A stretch of DNA of 64,000 nt from Mycobacteroides chelonae CCUG 47445 (GCF_001632805.1 NZ_CP007220.1:1612001-1676000), one strand, 5' to 3'. Counted from the stretch's first letter, positions 27,375-37,497 are shown. The notes: a model not told the origin generated them from the letters alone. Numbers and translations are program-made.

Positions 27375-28898
27375 ATGGCCGAGCAGACCACCGCGGGATC
27401 CACGCCCGCACAGCAGATCGCCGCCGGATACGCCACCACAGGTCAGGCACTTGAACTGGGGTCGGTCGTGGTCGACGGCACCGTCGATCCTGCGGCGCGT
27501 ATCCGCATTCCGTTGGCGACCCTCAACCGGCACGGCCTCATCGCCGGCGCGACCGGTACCGGTAAGACCAAGACCCTTCAGGTGATCGCCGAGCAGCTCA
27601 GCGCCGCGGGAGTGCCGGTGGTCATGGCCGACGTCAAGGGTGACCTGTCCGGCATCTCCAAGCCCGGCGAGGCCAGCGACAAGACGGCGGCACGTGCCAA
27701 GGACACCGGCGACGATTGGGCGGCCTCGGGCTTCCCGGCGGAGTTCGTGTCCCTCGGTACCACCGGAATCGGTGTGCCCATCCGCGCCACCATCCGTAGC
27801 TTCGGGCCGATCTTGTTGTCAAAGGTGCTGGGGCTCAACGCCACCCAGGAATCCACGCTGGGGCTGATCTTCCACTGGGCAGACCAACAGCAGCTACCAC
27901 TGCAGGATCTGAAGGATCTGCGCGCGGTCATCACGTACCTGACCAGCGACGAGGGCAAGGCGGACCTGAAGAACCTCGGTGGCGTGTCGGCGGCGACGGC
28001 GGGCGTGATCCTGCGAGCGCTGATCAACCTGGAGGCCGACGGCGGCGACACGTTCTTCGGCGAACCCGAAATCGATCCGAACGATCTGATGCGTACATCC
28101 GGAGACAAGGGCGTTATCACGCTTGTCGAGCTAGGGGCGCAGGCTGCGCGGCCGGTTCTGTTCTCCACTTTCCTGATGTGGATTCTGGCCAACCTGTTCA
28201 CGAAGCTGCCCGAGGTCGGCGACGTTGACAAGCCGAAGCTCGTGTTCATCTTCGACGAGGCGCACCTGCTGTTCGCCGACGCGTCGAAGGCGTTCCTGGA
28301 GCAGGTGGAGCAGACGGTCAAGCTCATCCGGTCCAAGGGTGTTGGCGTCTTCTTCTGCACCCAGCTGCCCACTGACGTGCCCAACAACGTGCTCTCGCAG
28401 TTGGGTGCGCGCATTCAGCACGCGCTGCGTGCCTTCACACCCGAGGACCAGCAGGCCCTTACCAAGACCGTCAAGACCTATCCCAAGACCGACGTGTACG
28501 ACATGGGCACGGCGCTGACCTCGCTGGGCATCGGCGAGGCGATCGTCACGGTGCTCTCCGAGAGAGGCGCGCCGACGCCGGTGGCGTGGACCCGGATGCG
28601 CGCGCCGCGCTCGCTGATGGCCGCCATCGGTGATGACGCCATCAAGGCCGCCGCCGCGTCCAGCCCCCTGCAATCCAAGTACGGCCAGACGGTCGATTCG
28701 CGATCCGCCTTCGAGGTCCTCGCCGAGAAGGCAGCCCAGGCAGCGCAGGACGCACCCCTCGAGGCTCCCGCGAAGAAGGGCGCCAAGCCGGCACCCGAGA
28801 AGCCCAGCTGGTGGCGGCGCCTACTCAGCAACAGGAGCTTTCAGAGCTTCCTCAGCGCGCTGGGCAAGCAGCTCATCCGCAATATGGGTAAGAAGTAA
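27375..28898 (+). CDS. HerA-like helicase/ATPase, DUF853 family
   Basis: 507 aa from ATG 27375 (an in-frame ATG at 27339 would add 12 residues without similarity). Walker A is GATGTGKTKTL (~60), Walker B LVFIFDEAHLLF (~290), and an FCTQLPTDVPNNVLSQLGARIQHALRAF block is typical of the family. The C-terminal ~60 residues are Ala/Pro/Lys rich and end in a basic tail. Members are hexameric RecA-fold motors related to HerA/FtsK; the cellular role in mycobacteria is not established. Divergent from orn, as in M. tuberculosis (Rv2510c/Rv2511). Confidence 0.92.
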   Translation: MAEQTTAGSTPAQQIAAGYATTGQALELGSVVVDGTVDPAARIRIPLATLNRHGLIAGATGTGKTKTLQVIAEQLSAAGVPVVMADVKGDLSGISKPGEASDKTAARAKDTGDDWAASGFPAEFVSLGTTGIGVPIRATIRSFGPILLSKVLGLNATQESTLGLIFHWADQQQLPLQDLKDLRAVITYLTSDEGKADLKNLGGVSAATAGVILRALINLEADGGDTFFGEPEIDPNDLMRTSGDKGVITLVELGAQAARPVLFSTFLMWILANLFTKLPEVGDVDKPKLVFIFDEAHLLFADASKAFLEQVEQTVKLIRSKGVGVFFCTQLPTDVPNNVLSQLGARIQHALRAFTPEDQQALTKTVKTYPKTDVYDMGTALTSLGIGEAIVTVLSERGAPTPVAWTRMRAPRSLMAAIGDDAIKAAAASSPLQSKYGQTVDSRSAFEVLAEKAAQAAQDAPLEAPAKKGAKPAPEKPSWWRRLLSNRSFQSFLSALGKQLIRNMGKK

Positions 28899-28921
28899 GG
28901 GCCGCCGAGCAGCTCATTGAT

Positions 28922-29869
28922 CTAGGCTTCTGCTGCCCGTTTCGACTGTGGCACAAAGCCTTCGGGCAACATCCGGGAGCGCTGCCAGAGGAACTGCACC
29001 AGACGGCCCTCCAGCATGTTCGCCTCATCCATGACGCGGACGAGGCGCTCGCCGAAGAACCGCAGATTTGCGTGATAGTGCGGATTGCGTAGTGCCGCCC
29101 ACGTCGCCTTGAGGGGTGGAAGCCCGGCGTCGCGGTACACGGCCGGTTGCACCATGACCAGTGGGATTACCGATGCCCCGGCGGCGACGATCACGCGCTC
29201 GACGGCCATTCGGCCGCGGCCCGTTCGTGTGACCGCGCGGTTCAGCGCTGTGCGGGCGTAGCTGATGTGGCGGGCCTCTTCGATGACGTGAATCTTGGCG
29301 ATCGCACGGGTGCGGGGTTGCAGCGTCTCGTCATTCATGGTCTGGCGCTGCAATCGGTCCAGTATCTCCTCGACCATGAGCATCATCGAGAAGATCGTCG
29401 CGGACAACGGTGCGAGCGCAGTGATGCCCACCAATGCCCGGGCGATCTTGGGCGGGTCATAGCTGCGGTCGCTCAGTGTGTTGATCTGGCGGCCGAACAT
29501 CACCGAGTGGCGGCACTCGTCGGCGACTTCGGTCAGAGCGTATTGCGCTGTGGCGCTGCGGGGATCGCTGACTGAGGCCAGCTTGAGCATCGGATGCATC
29601 AAGGCGCTCTCGGCAAGAATGCCCCAACTGGCCAGGGCCGATGCCTCCAGCCGCCCGAGTGTGATCTTCTCGTCCTCGGTCATCCGCTCGAACATTTTCG
29701 TGCCGAACAGCGAGATGTACTTGTCGGGCACGTAGCGCAGGCCCGGCACGTCGGGGGCGTCCCAATCGACATCCACCTCCGGGTTGTAGGAACGCTCGAC
29801 CGATGAGCGCAGGAGCCGCACCGCCGTGCGTTCGATAGGTGAGTCGTGATCGATAGGCGTTTGCGACAT
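28922..29869 (-). CDS. AurF-type diiron oxygenase
   Basis: 315 aa from ATG 29869, which has GGAGG seven bases upstream; the open frame extends a further 27 codons but lacks a better start. Ferritin-like diiron ligands are visible as two E...E-x-x-H sets: GRLEASALAS...LMH with EVADECRH, then VEEILD with HVIEEARH. This is the family of p-aminobenzoate N-oxygenase AurF, which oxidises aromatic amines or related substrates using O2. The physiological substrate in mycobacteria is unknown. Divergent from a TetR gene starting 80 bp away, which probably represses it. Confidence 0.88.
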   Translation of the reverse strand: MSQTPIDHDSPIERTAVRLLRSSVERSYNPEVDVDWDAPDVPGLRYVPDKYISLFGTKMFERMTEDEKITLGRLEASALASWGILAESALMHPMLKLASVSDPRSATAQYALTEVADECRHSVMFGRQINTLSDRSYDPPKIARALVGITALAPLSATIFSMMLMVEEILDRLQRQTMNDETLQPRTRAIAKIHVIEEARHISYARTALNRAVTRTGRGRMAVERVIVAAGASVIPLVMVQPAVYRDAGLPPLKATWAALRNPHYHANLRFFGERLVRVMDEANMLEGRLVQFLWQRSRMLPEGFVPQSKRAAEA

Positions 29870-29948
29870 GACATGCCTCCCGCTGCTCAGTCCGGCATTT
29901 CGTAGGTAGTACCGAAAAGTACCGGGTACTTCGCGTATCGTCAATGGC

Positions 29949-30674
29949 ATGGCGGATGGCGGCGATGCGCGGCGCGACCGATGGGCTCAGCACAAGGTTC
30001 GTGTGCGCCGAAAATTTGTCTCGGCGGCGGTGGTGGCAATCGAGAGAAACGGCCCGTCAGCCACAGTGGAGGACGTCGTCCGCGCGGCGCACTCCGCTAA
30101 ACCCAAGCTGTACAGGCACTTCGAAGACCGCAACGACCTCTTCGACTCGGTGGCGCAGGCCATGGTGGGGGCCATCCGGCGGCAGCTGACCTCGGCCGTC
30201 GACATCGCTATCCCGCCGCGAAAATCCGCGCAGCGCGCAGCATCCCGCTTCATCGAGCTGGTGCAGCGGTATCCGCAGTCGACCCGATTCCTTTTCGAAC
30301 ATCAGATGGTGAGTGTGCGCGGAAAGTCCGCCCCGGCGCTTCGGCACGATGGGGCGATCGCTGAACTGGCCGCGGCGATGTCATCGTTCCTCGAGCGGGT
30401 CAACGTGCATCCCGCCGGTGTCGATCAGCTGGCCGCCGCATTGATCGGTACGGCGGCGACGACAGCGATATGGCAAGCAGCACAGGGTGCCGCACCCGAT
30501 GAGGCTGTGGGCCAACGACTTGCCGAGACGTTGTGGGCCTCGGTCGACGTCTTCCTGCGGTCCAAGGGTGTCATCGTCGATCCTGATCAAGCACTTGATC
30601 AGGCGAGGATCACGGCCGCCCGTGCCGCGCTACTGGACTTACGGGACGAGGGTCAGTCGCCGAGCTTCTTGTAG
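29949..30674 (+). CDS. TetR-family transcriptional regulator
   Basis: 241 aa. N-terminal helix-turn-helix at ~20-70: FVSAAVVAIERNGPSATVEDVVRAAHSAKPKLYRHFEDRNDLF. The remaining ~170 residues are the helical ligand/dimer domain. Divergent from the AurF-like oxygenase with an 80-bp shared promoter region, so autoregulation and control of the oxygenase are likely. The last 22 bp overlap the convergent mycolate reductase gene. Its position next to the CmrA gene matches Rv2506 near Rv2509. Confidence 0.92.
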   Translation: MADGGDARRDRWAQHKVRVRRKFVSAAVVAIERNGPSATVEDVVRAAHSAKPKLYRHFEDRNDLFDSVAQAMVGAIRRQLTSAVDIAIPPRKSAQRAASRFIELVQRYPQSTRFLFEHQMVSVRGKSAPALRHDGAIAELAAAMSSFLERVNVHPAGVDQLAAALIGTAATTAIWQAAQGAAPDEAVGQRLAETLWASVDVFLRSKGVIVDPDQALDQARITAARAALLDLRDEGQSPSFL

Positions 30675-31456
30675 AAGCTGCCCACGATCGGGGCCACGAT
30701 GGCACGCGGCGCATACCCCGCGGCTACCGACATCGCCTTGGAAGTGATGCCGGGCACGACGCGCATCTTGTTGCGTTCCAGGGCATTCAGTGACACGCGA
30801 GCGGTGTACTCCCCGTTGATCCACAGGAAGTCCGGGACCACCTTGTCGACAATCGAGGCCTCGGCGGGGTCGGGTTCGACGGTGCGCACAGGTCCGGGTG
30901 CCAGCAGCGTGACATGCACCCCGGTGCCCTTGAGTTCACCGCGCAGCGACTCGGAGAAGGTGTTCGCGAATGCCTTGGTCGCGGCGTAGGTGGCATTGTT
31001 GGGAATCGGAGAGTTCCCAGCAGCCGAGCCCGAGATGAGGATGCCGCCGGCCCCACGCTCAAGCATGCCCGGCAGTACCGCCAGCGTAAGGTCATGCACC
31101 GCAACCGCGTTGAGCTGCACCTGCTTGCGTTCGCCCTCGGGATCCAGGCTACGGATGGGTCCGAACGTTGCGGTCCCCGCGTTATTGCACAGGATCGAGA
31201 TGTTGCGCTCGGACAATTCCGTGCACAGAGCGCCGCGCGCACCAGGGTCGGCGAGGTCCACTGCGCGCACCTCGACGATCACCCCCGTCTTCTCGGTGAG
31301 GGTGTTGGCCAGATCATTGAGGATCTCGCCGCGGCGGGCGGTGACGATGAGGCTGTGTCCGCGGGCGGCAAGCTCTTCGGCAAGCGCCGCTCCGATCCCC
31401 TGAGAGGCTCCGGTGACAACGGCGCGGGCATCGGGACTTGGTGCGGGTATCGGCAT
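30653..31456 (-). CDS. cmrA: SDR-family mycolate reductase (CmrA-like)
   Basis: 267 aa from ATG 31456 (MPIPAPSPDARAVV). Classical SDR: TGASQGIGAA cofactor loop, ILCNNAG, SGSAAG and the catalytic YAATKAF. The C-terminal NKMRVVPGITSKAMSVA and YAPRAIVAPIVG stretches match, from memory, Rv2509/CmrA. That enzyme reduces the 3-oxo group of newly condensed mycolic-acid precursors in the cytoplasm before transfer to the cell wall. Divergent from the MFS gene at 31539, as in Rv2509/Rv2508c. Assignment is by family and context. Confidence 0.85.
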   Translation of the reverse strand: MPIPAPSPDARAVVTGASQGIGAALAEELAARGHSLIVTARRGEILNDLANTLTEKTGVIVEVRAVDLADPGARGALCTELSERNISILCNNAGTATFGPIRSLDPEGERKQVQLNAVAVHDLTLAVLPGMLERGAGGILISGSAAGNSPIPNNATYAATKAFANTFSESLRGELKGTGVHVTLLAPGPVRTVEPDPAEASIVDKVVPDFLWINGEYTARVSLNALERNKMRVVPGITSKAMSVAAGYAPRAIVAPIVGSFYKKLGD

Positions 31457-31538
31457 GGGGCAATCGTAAAGGTTTGCGATGAGCGCCCGCGCGAAGAGCA
31501 TCGGGCGGCGTTCGTAGGCCAAGCTACGCTTGTCGTTA

Positions 31539-32918
31539 ATGAGCATGCCTGGCGTCGAGGAGCCTGTGGGGCGTCAAGACCCAGGACCGGACCGACAATC
31601 GGACACCCCCACCTCACGTGGCCGGATAGCTGCCTGGGCGGCGTTTGACTGGGGGTCTGCGGCCTTCAACACCGTCATCGTGATGTTCATCTTCACGCCG
31701 TATCTGACGGGTCGGGTCGGCGCCGGGATGCCCGATGGCGTCCCGCAGGGACTCCTCGGCTGGATGATGGGCCTGGGCGGTGTCCTTGTTTTCCTGCTCG
31801 CACCGGTGATCGGGGTATGGGCGGACACGCCACAACGGCGCCGTATTGCGCTGGGCACACTCACCACATTGGTGGTGGCGGTCGCCACGGCGATGAGCCT
31901 GGTGCGTGAGGACAACCGTTACCTCTGGTTGGGCCTCGGGTTGTATTGCGCCGGTTCGGTATTCAACGAACTAGCGCAGGTTCCCTACAACGCGACGCTG
32001 CACGGACTCACCACATCCGCCAACGCCTCGCGGGTATCCGGGCTCGGCCTGGCGGCCGCCTACATCGGCGGCGTTGTCGTTCTGCTGATCTGCTATTTGG
32101 GCTTCATCTCGGGGGACGGACCGACCCGCGGCCTCCTCCACATACCCGCCGCCGACGGATATGACGTGCGAGTCTCCGCGTTGTTGGCGGCGGCGTGGTT
32201 CGCGGTGTTCGCGCTGCCGCTCGTGCTCAGCCGTCCGGTGGCAGATCCGGAGGACCCGCCACCCAGCTCGCCCGGGTTTTTCGGGGTGTACCGGGAGTTG
32301 TGGCGTGACCTCGTAGAGCAGTGGCACATGGATCGACGCATCATCTACTTCCTGGGGGCAAGCGCGATCTTCCGCGATGGAATGGTCGCGATGTTCGCGC
32401 TGACCCCCGTCATCGCCAATGGGGTCTTCCACTTATCCGGGGCGGACATCACGTTGTTCGGTGTGGCCGGGAATGTGATGGCGGCGGCGGGTGCGATTGT
32501 CGGCGGTTTGATCGACACTCGTCTGGGTTCCAAGGGGATCATCGTCGGCTCCTTGGTCGCGATCGTCACCCTCGGCATCGTGATGATGTGTCTGTCCGGT
32601 GAGCCCTCGTTCTGGATCTGTGGGCTCGCGATCGCCGCGTTCGTCGGCCCGCCCCAGTCTGCGGCCCGAACGCTGGTGCTGCGCATGGCGCCGGCGGGCC
32701 GGGAAGCGTTCGTCTTCGGCCTCTACACCATGACCGGGCGGGCGGTCTCTTTCGTCGGTCCGTGGCTTTTCGCCGTCTTCGCGCTGCTGTTCCACGCCAC
32801 CCGCGCGGGAATCGCCGGTCCGGTGCTGATGATCGCGCTGGGCATGGTGGCGGTGATGTTCGTGAAGGTTCCCCGATACCATCCGGTGACCGGCGAAAAC
32901 ATCAGCGGCGCAAGCTAG
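31539..32918 (+). CDS. MFS transporter, UMF1/Atg22-like
   Basis: 459 aa from ATG 31539; ATG 31545 is nearly equivalent. About 12 membrane segments, starting with AAFDWGSAAFNTVIVMFIF, the conserved opening of the UMF1 branch, and RTLVLRMAPAGREAFVFGLY in the second half. Inner-membrane transporter of unknown substrate. Divergent from cmrA with a short shared promoter region. The same pair occurs as Rv2508c-Rv2509. It overlaps the convergent proline-rich membrane gene by 4 bp. Confidence 0.88.
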   Translation: MSMPGVEEPVGRQDPGPDRQSDTPTSRGRIAAWAAFDWGSAAFNTVIVMFIFTPYLTGRVGAGMPDGVPQGLLGWMMGLGGVLVFLLAPVIGVWADTPQRRRIALGTLTTLVVAVATAMSLVREDNRYLWLGLGLYCAGSVFNELAQVPYNATLHGLTTSANASRVSGLGLAAAYIGGVVVLLICYLGFISGDGPTRGLLHIPAADGYDVRVSALLAAAWFAVFALPLVLSRPVADPEDPPPSSPGFFGVYRELWRDLVEQWHMDRRIIYFLGASAIFRDGMVAMFALTPVIANGVFHLSGADITLFGVAGNVMAAAGAIVGGLIDTRLGSKGIIVGSLVAIVTLGIVMMCLSGEPSFWICGLAIAAFVGPPQSAARTLVLRMAPAGREAFVFGLYTMTGRAVSFVGPWLFAVFALLFHATRAGIAGPVLMIALGMVAVMFVKVPRYHPVTGENISGAS

Positions 32919-33646
32919 CCCATACCGCTACAGGTCGCCATCTTTCCCGAGGTGTTGCTCTTCTGCGCGCCGTTGACGAGCAGGGTGCAGGACACGTCGT
33001 GCGAGAAATCGGCGGCGATCACGACGGCGTTCGTCAACTGTTCGGAGTTGAGCTTGACTTCCTTGCGCCACGGCAGCTTGACGTTGAACTCCATCTGCAG
33101 GGAGCCGCTGGCGTCGAAGTAGGTGATGTTGAGGGCGGGGCCGCGTCCGGACACCTCATAGACGACGGTCTCGGTGGCCGCCTGGCTTCCCTGTGTCGGA
33201 GGATTCACCGGAATTGGGGGAATGGTGAAACTCGGTATCGGGGGGAGGCTCGGCACGCTGGGCGCGGTGGTCGTCGAGGTTCGGGTGGAGGGAGTGGCGA
33301 TAACTGTGGGGGGCTGCTCATCCTGGCGCTGAATCAGAACGACGAGTGTGGCGATGAGCGCGATGATGACGACCAGCGCCCCGATCCCGACGACCCATAG
33401 CCAGAAGGTGTTCGATCGGCGCGGGGGCGGGGGATCCTGTGGGGGAGGACCGTAGGACCCGTATTGCTGCGGCAGCACGGCCGTTTGGTTGGGCTGGGCA
33501 GTGCTGGAGAGCGCGGGATACTCAAACGCTTGCGAGGCGTAAGCCGGGTCATCGGGGTAATCCAACGGTTGGCTGGACTGCGACCACGACCCGTATGACG
33601 TGGAGCCGCCCTGGGCGGCCGCATCGTCGCGGCGGTTGCTGTCCAT
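32915..33646 (-). CDS. Proline-rich single-pass membrane protein (MmpS-like C-terminal domain)
   Basis: 243 aa from ATG 33646. The cytoplasmic N-terminus (~1-95) is rich in Pro, Gln, Ser and Tyr; one membrane helix follows (TFWLWVVGIGALVVIIALIATLVVL). A Thr/Pro-rich linker then leads to a C-terminal beta domain (VVYEVSGRGPALNITYFDASG...VSCTLLVNG) like that of MmpS-type accessory proteins, placed outside the membrane. Role unknown; its position matches Rv2507. The two Cys near the end could form a disulfide. Confidence 0.8.
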   Translation of the reverse strand: MDSNRRDDAAAQGGSTSYGSWSQSSQPLDYPDDPAYASQAFEYPALSSTAQPNQTAVLPQQYGSYGPPPQDPPPPRRSNTFWLWVVGIGALVVIIALIATLVVLIQRQDEQPPTVIATPSTRTSTTTAPSVPSLPPIPSFTIPPIPVNPPTQGSQAATETVVYEVSGRGPALNITYFDASGSLQMEFNVKLPWRKEVKLNSEQLTNAVVIAADFSHDVSCTLLVNGAQKSNTSGKMATCSGMG

Positions 33647-33782
33647 GGCCGCCAGGGTACCCGCCAACCTATCGATGCAGGTGAAAGCCCGTCGGCCGTG
33701 TTTCCGGCAGTTCATCGCCGCACGTGGGTCAATGGGCGGGGCCGTGCTGTGATCCCGGTCATGGTACGGCACGATAGGGGCC

Positions 33783-35162
33783 ATGACAGTGACCGAATCC
33801 ACGGCTTCCGAGAGCGCCCCGCCCAAGAAACGCAAGGACCGCACCCATTGGCTCTATATCGCGGTCATCGTCGCGGTGGTGCTGGGCGTCGTGGTCGGCA
33901 TGCTGTGGCCGGGGTTCGGCAAGTCGGTGGGCGTGCTCGGCGAGATCTTCGTCAGCCTCATCAAAATGATGATCAGTCCGGTGATCTTTTGCACGATCGT
34001 GTTGGGCATCGGATCGGTGCGCAAGGCCGCCAGTGTCGGCCGCGTCGGCGGGCTGGCGTTCGTGTACTTCCTGGCGATGTCGACCGTCGCGCTCGCGATC
34101 GGCCTGGTTGTCGGCAACCTGCTCGCGCCCGGCACCGGGTTGCATTTGTCCGGGGCGAATCAGGGGGCGGGTGCCAAGTATGCCGACCAGGCGCATGCCG
34201 CCGGTGGCACCTGGCATTTCATCAAATCGATTGTGCCGGAGACGATGTTCTCGGCACTGACCTCAGGCAGCGTGCTGCAGACGCTGTTCATCGCGCTGCT
34301 TGTCGGTTTCGCGGTGCAGGCCCTGGGATCCACCGGTGAGTCGATTGTGCGCGGTGTCGGGATGCTTCAGAAGCTCGTTTTCAAGGTCCTCATCATGGTG
34401 CTCTGGCTGGCGCCCATCGGCGCCTTCGGCGCCATCGCCAACGTGGTCGGCCAGACCGGCTGGAACGCCGTGAAGGAGCTGGGCGCACTCATGCTCGGCT
34501 TCTACACCACGTGTGTGATCTTCATCTTCGGTGTGCTGGGCGCGCTGCTGTGGGCGGTGGCCCGGGTGTCGATCTTCAAGCTGGTGCGCTACCTGGCGCG
34601 CGAGTATCTGCTGATCGTTTCGACGTCCTCCTCTGAATCGGCGCTGCCGCGGCTGATCGCGAAGATGACGCACCTCGGTGTCGAGAAGTCGACGGTGGGA
34701 ATCGTTGTCCCGACCGGCTACTCGTTCAACCTGGATGGGACGGCGATTTATCTGACGATGGCCTCATTGTTCGTCGCCGACGCGATGGGCAAGCCGTTGT
34801 CGATCGGTGAGCAGATCTCGCTGCTGGCGTTCATGATTATCGCTTCCAAGGGCGCGGCCGGGGTGACCGGTGCCGGCATGGCCACGCTGGCGGGTGGATT
34901 GCAGAGCCATCGGCCCGACTTGATCGACGGGGTCGGGATGATTGTCGGCATCGACCGGTTCATGTCGGAGGCGCGGGCGCTGACCAACTTCTCCGGTAAT
35001 GCGGTGGCCACGTTGCTCATCGGAACCTGGACCAAGACGACGGATCGTGAGCGGATCAAGACGGTGCTCTCCGGTGCCGATCCGTTCGACGAAACCACCA
35101 TGCTCGACGATCACACAGACGACGCCGTCGCCGAGAAGGTGCCCGCGCAGGCGGCCAACTGA
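33783..35162 (+). CDS. dctA: Dicarboxylate/amino acid:cation symporter (DctA-like)
   Basis: 459 aa of the DAACS (GltP/DctA) family. Visible motifs: the serine-rich re-entrant loop TSSSESALPRL (~280), the TGYSFNLDGTAIYLTMASLFVADAMG block (~315-340) and GAAGVTGAGMATLAG (~360), which bind substrate and cations. About eight helices plus two hairpins in the inner membrane. Imports C4-dicarboxylates such as succinate and malate, or glutamate, coupled to H+ or Na+. The charged N- and C-terminal tails are cytoplasmic. Confidence 0.92.
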   Translation: MTVTESTASESAPPKKRKDRTHWLYIAVIVAVVLGVVVGMLWPGFGKSVGVLGEIFVSLIKMMISPVIFCTIVLGIGSVRKAASVGRVGGLAFVYFLAMSTVALAIGLVVGNLLAPGTGLHLSGANQGAGAKYADQAHAAGGTWHFIKSIVPETMFSALTSGSVLQTLFIALLVGFAVQALGSTGESIVRGVGMLQKLVFKVLIMVLWLAPIGAFGAIANVVGQTGWNAVKELGALMLGFYTTCVIFIFGVLGALLWAVARVSIFKLVRYLAREYLLIVSTSSSESALPRLIAKMTHLGVEKSTVGIVVPTGYSFNLDGTAIYLTMASLFVADAMGKPLSIGEQISLLAFMIIASKGAAGVTGAGMATLAGGLQSHRPDLIDGVGMIVGIDRFMSEARALTNFSGNAVATLLIGTWTKTTDRERIKTVLSGADPFDETTMLDDHTDDAVAEKVPAQAAN

Positions 35163-35177
35163 CGGCGGTGTGCGCCG

Positions 35178-37014
35178 TCAGTTCATGCGGTATGGATAGT
35201 TCGCGACAATCGCGTCGGTGCGATCAATGAGATTGGCCGTCAGCACAATTCCGGTCTGATTGTGCAGGATCTGGTGCCAGCGGCGCTTGGTCTTGATCTC
35301 GGTGATGAGCACGGTCACCTGGCGACCGTCGGACTGACGCTTCTTGACGTACTCCACCAGTGGTGTCACCAGCGATCGGTGTGCGGTCGGCAGCACCACG
35401 AGCTCAAGCCCGGGGTTCCATTGATCCCAGCGTTTGGTCATGGCGTGCGCCTTCTGATCCGTGCGGCTGATCGTGACCGGCACCACCTCGCCACCGAGGT
35501 GCAATGCCGCCTCGAGTAGCTGAACCGTTCGTTTGTTGATGTCGTCGATCGGCACGATCACCAGGGGTGTTTGATCGGGGGGATTGGGTGTCAGCGTGGG
35601 CAATTCATCGAGCTCCAGTTCGCGTTTGACGCCCTGGTAGTAGTTCTCGGTGCGCCCGAAAAGCAGAATCAGCAGGGGAATGACGATGACCAGCAGCCAC
35701 GCACCCTCGGTGAACTTGCTGCTGAAGAACACGACCATGGCGATGGCCGACAGGGCCGCGCCGAACCCGTTCAGTGCGGCCTTCCAGTGCCAGCCCGGGG
35801 TGCGGGCACAAAACCAGTGTTTGACCAAACCGGCTTGGCTGATGGTGAATCCGATGAACACACCGATCGCGAACAGGGGCAGCAGCCGGTGGGTGTCGGC
35901 GCCGCTGGCGATGAGGATCACCGCCGCGAAGGCGGCCAGTGCCGCCACACCGTATCGGTAGACCGGCTTCTCGGCCCGCAACGCGAAGAGATGAGGCATC
36001 CGATCGTCTTTGGCGAGCAGACTCATCAACACCGGCAACCCACCGAAGCTGGTGTTGGCGGCGAACCCGAGGATCAGGGCGACGGTCACATTGGTGATGT
36101 AGAAGGGGATTCCGGTGCCGAAGGCGGCAGCGGAAAGCTGCGCCAGAATGGTGACGTCGCCGCGGGGGACCACATGGTGCGCCTTGATGAGGATGCTCAG
36201 TCCGATCAACATGACGCCCAAGAGAATTCCCAACGCGACCTCGGTGTGCTGGGCCCGTTTGATGGCGGGTGTCTTGAATGCCGGGACGCCGTTCGCGATG
36301 GCCTCGACACCCGTCAGCGACGAACATCCGGCCGCGAATGCCTTGAGAACCAGGATGATTCCGAGCGCGCTGACCGGTTCGATGGGGCCGAGGTCCTTGC
36401 CGATGACGGCCACGGGGGTGGGATGTGACAACCCAAAGACGATGACCGCGAGGATGCACACGATGAAGACGAAGGTCGGCAGCATGAGCACCTTGGCCGA
36501 CTCGCTGATGCCGATGAGATTGAGGACGGTCAGGATGGCCAGTCCGATCAGCGTGATGGACAGCAGGTGCGGGGGCGAGGGCGGGAAAGGCGCTCGCCAG
36601 GCTCGCCGCCCCCGCAGCCAGGCTCACCGCGACAGTCAGCACATAGTCGACGACGAGGCTCGCGGCCGCCAGCAGGCTCGCGCCCCGGCCGAGGTCCTTC
36701 TTGGCCACGGCGTAGGAGCCGCCACCTTCGGGGTGTACCGCGATCACCTGGCGGTAGGAGAACACCAACACGATGAGCAGCACCGAGATCGCGATGGCCA
36801 CCGGCAAGGTGAAGGCGACGGCGCCAACGCCGCCGGCGATCAGGGCCAGGACGATGGCCTCCGGGCCGTAGGCCACCGAGGACAGCGCATCCAGGGACAG
36901 CGCGGCGAGGCCGCCGACGGCAGTCAGTTTGTGTGCGTCATCCTTCAGGACGCGGCGCAGCCGCGGGTCGGCGACGCGCGGCGGCACGGGCTGGGTCGGG
37001 GGCGCAGAAACCAC
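35178..37014 (-). pseudogene. APC-family permease split by one extra base in a G5 run
   Basis: Two minus-strand frames form one protein. The first, from about GTG 37014, runs through DAHKLTAVGGLAALSLDALSS and PEGGGSYAVAKKDLGRGASL to FPALAP. The second continues with LLSITLIGLAILTVLNLIG and ends at 35178. The switch is at GGGGG 36571-36575 on the plus strand; removing one G gives a continuous 611-aa permease with about 12 helices and a ~150-residue C-terminal cytoplasmic domain (VIVPIDDINKRTVQLL..., universal-stress-like). It resembles large mycobacterial APC permeases of the Rv2690c type; substrate unknown. The start is uncertain: a TTG at 37089 is the other choice. A homopolymer sequencing error is a strong alternative to true inactivation. 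Confidence 0.85.
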
Positions 37015-37147
37015 CGAGGGAGAGTAGACCCGGATGTAGCGCTTTTCATGGGTCTTTACGCGATCTTGAGGCCCCGGTAGTGGTGTCAATCACGATGACA
37101 TCGTTGAACCTATGTCCCATGAGGTCAACGGATGTAGACTCACCGGC

Positions 37148-37489
37148 ATGAAGGGACTCAGTCTTACTGCGATGATCGCGATGGGTGCGGGTGCTGCCGC
37201 GATCGCCATGGCCTCCCCGGCGCATGCCGATGACGTCAGCTTCAACGAGACACTGCACTCCTACGGCATCTACGCGCCGCCGGACAAGACTGCCTACCTC
37301 GGCAAGATTGCCTGCCATCGTCTAGACACCGGTCTGGACAAGGACGCCTACCAGGCCACCAGCTTCCTGACCAAGAACCTGGACCGCAACACCTCTACCG
37401 AGCAGAAGTGGCAGTTCCTGGGCGCTTCCATCGACGAGTACTGCCCCGAGCAGCGTCCCGTTCTCGAGCGCGCGGCCAGCCGTACCTAA
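37148..37489 (+). CDS. Secreted DUF732 protein
   Basis: 113 aa from ATG 37148. Sec signal peptide MKGLSLTAMIAMGAGAAAIAMASPAHA with probable cleavage after AHA. The mature ~85 residues show the DUF732 layout: FNETLHSYGIY, ACHRLDTG and ASIDEYCPEQ, with two Cys that probably form a disulfide. DUF732 proteins are small helical exported proteins common in mycobacteria; function unknown. A second one lies at 50203-50547. Convergent with cysNC, separated by a strong hairpin. Confidence 0.9.
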   Translation: MKGLSLTAMIAMGAGAAAIAMASPAHADDVSFNETLHSYGIYAPPDKTAYLGKIACHRLDTGLDKDAYQATSFLTKNLDRNTSTEQKWQFLGASIDEYCPEQRPVLERAASRT

Positions 37490-37497
37490 GCCGGTTC

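Noticed and set aside
31572..32882. Antisense ORFs opposite the UMF1-type transporter
   Set aside because: Shadow frames of a well-supported membrane protein gene.
35571..37080. Plus-strand ORFs of 285 and 321 aa
   Set aside because: Antisense shadows of the APC permease; low-complexity and without domain similarity.
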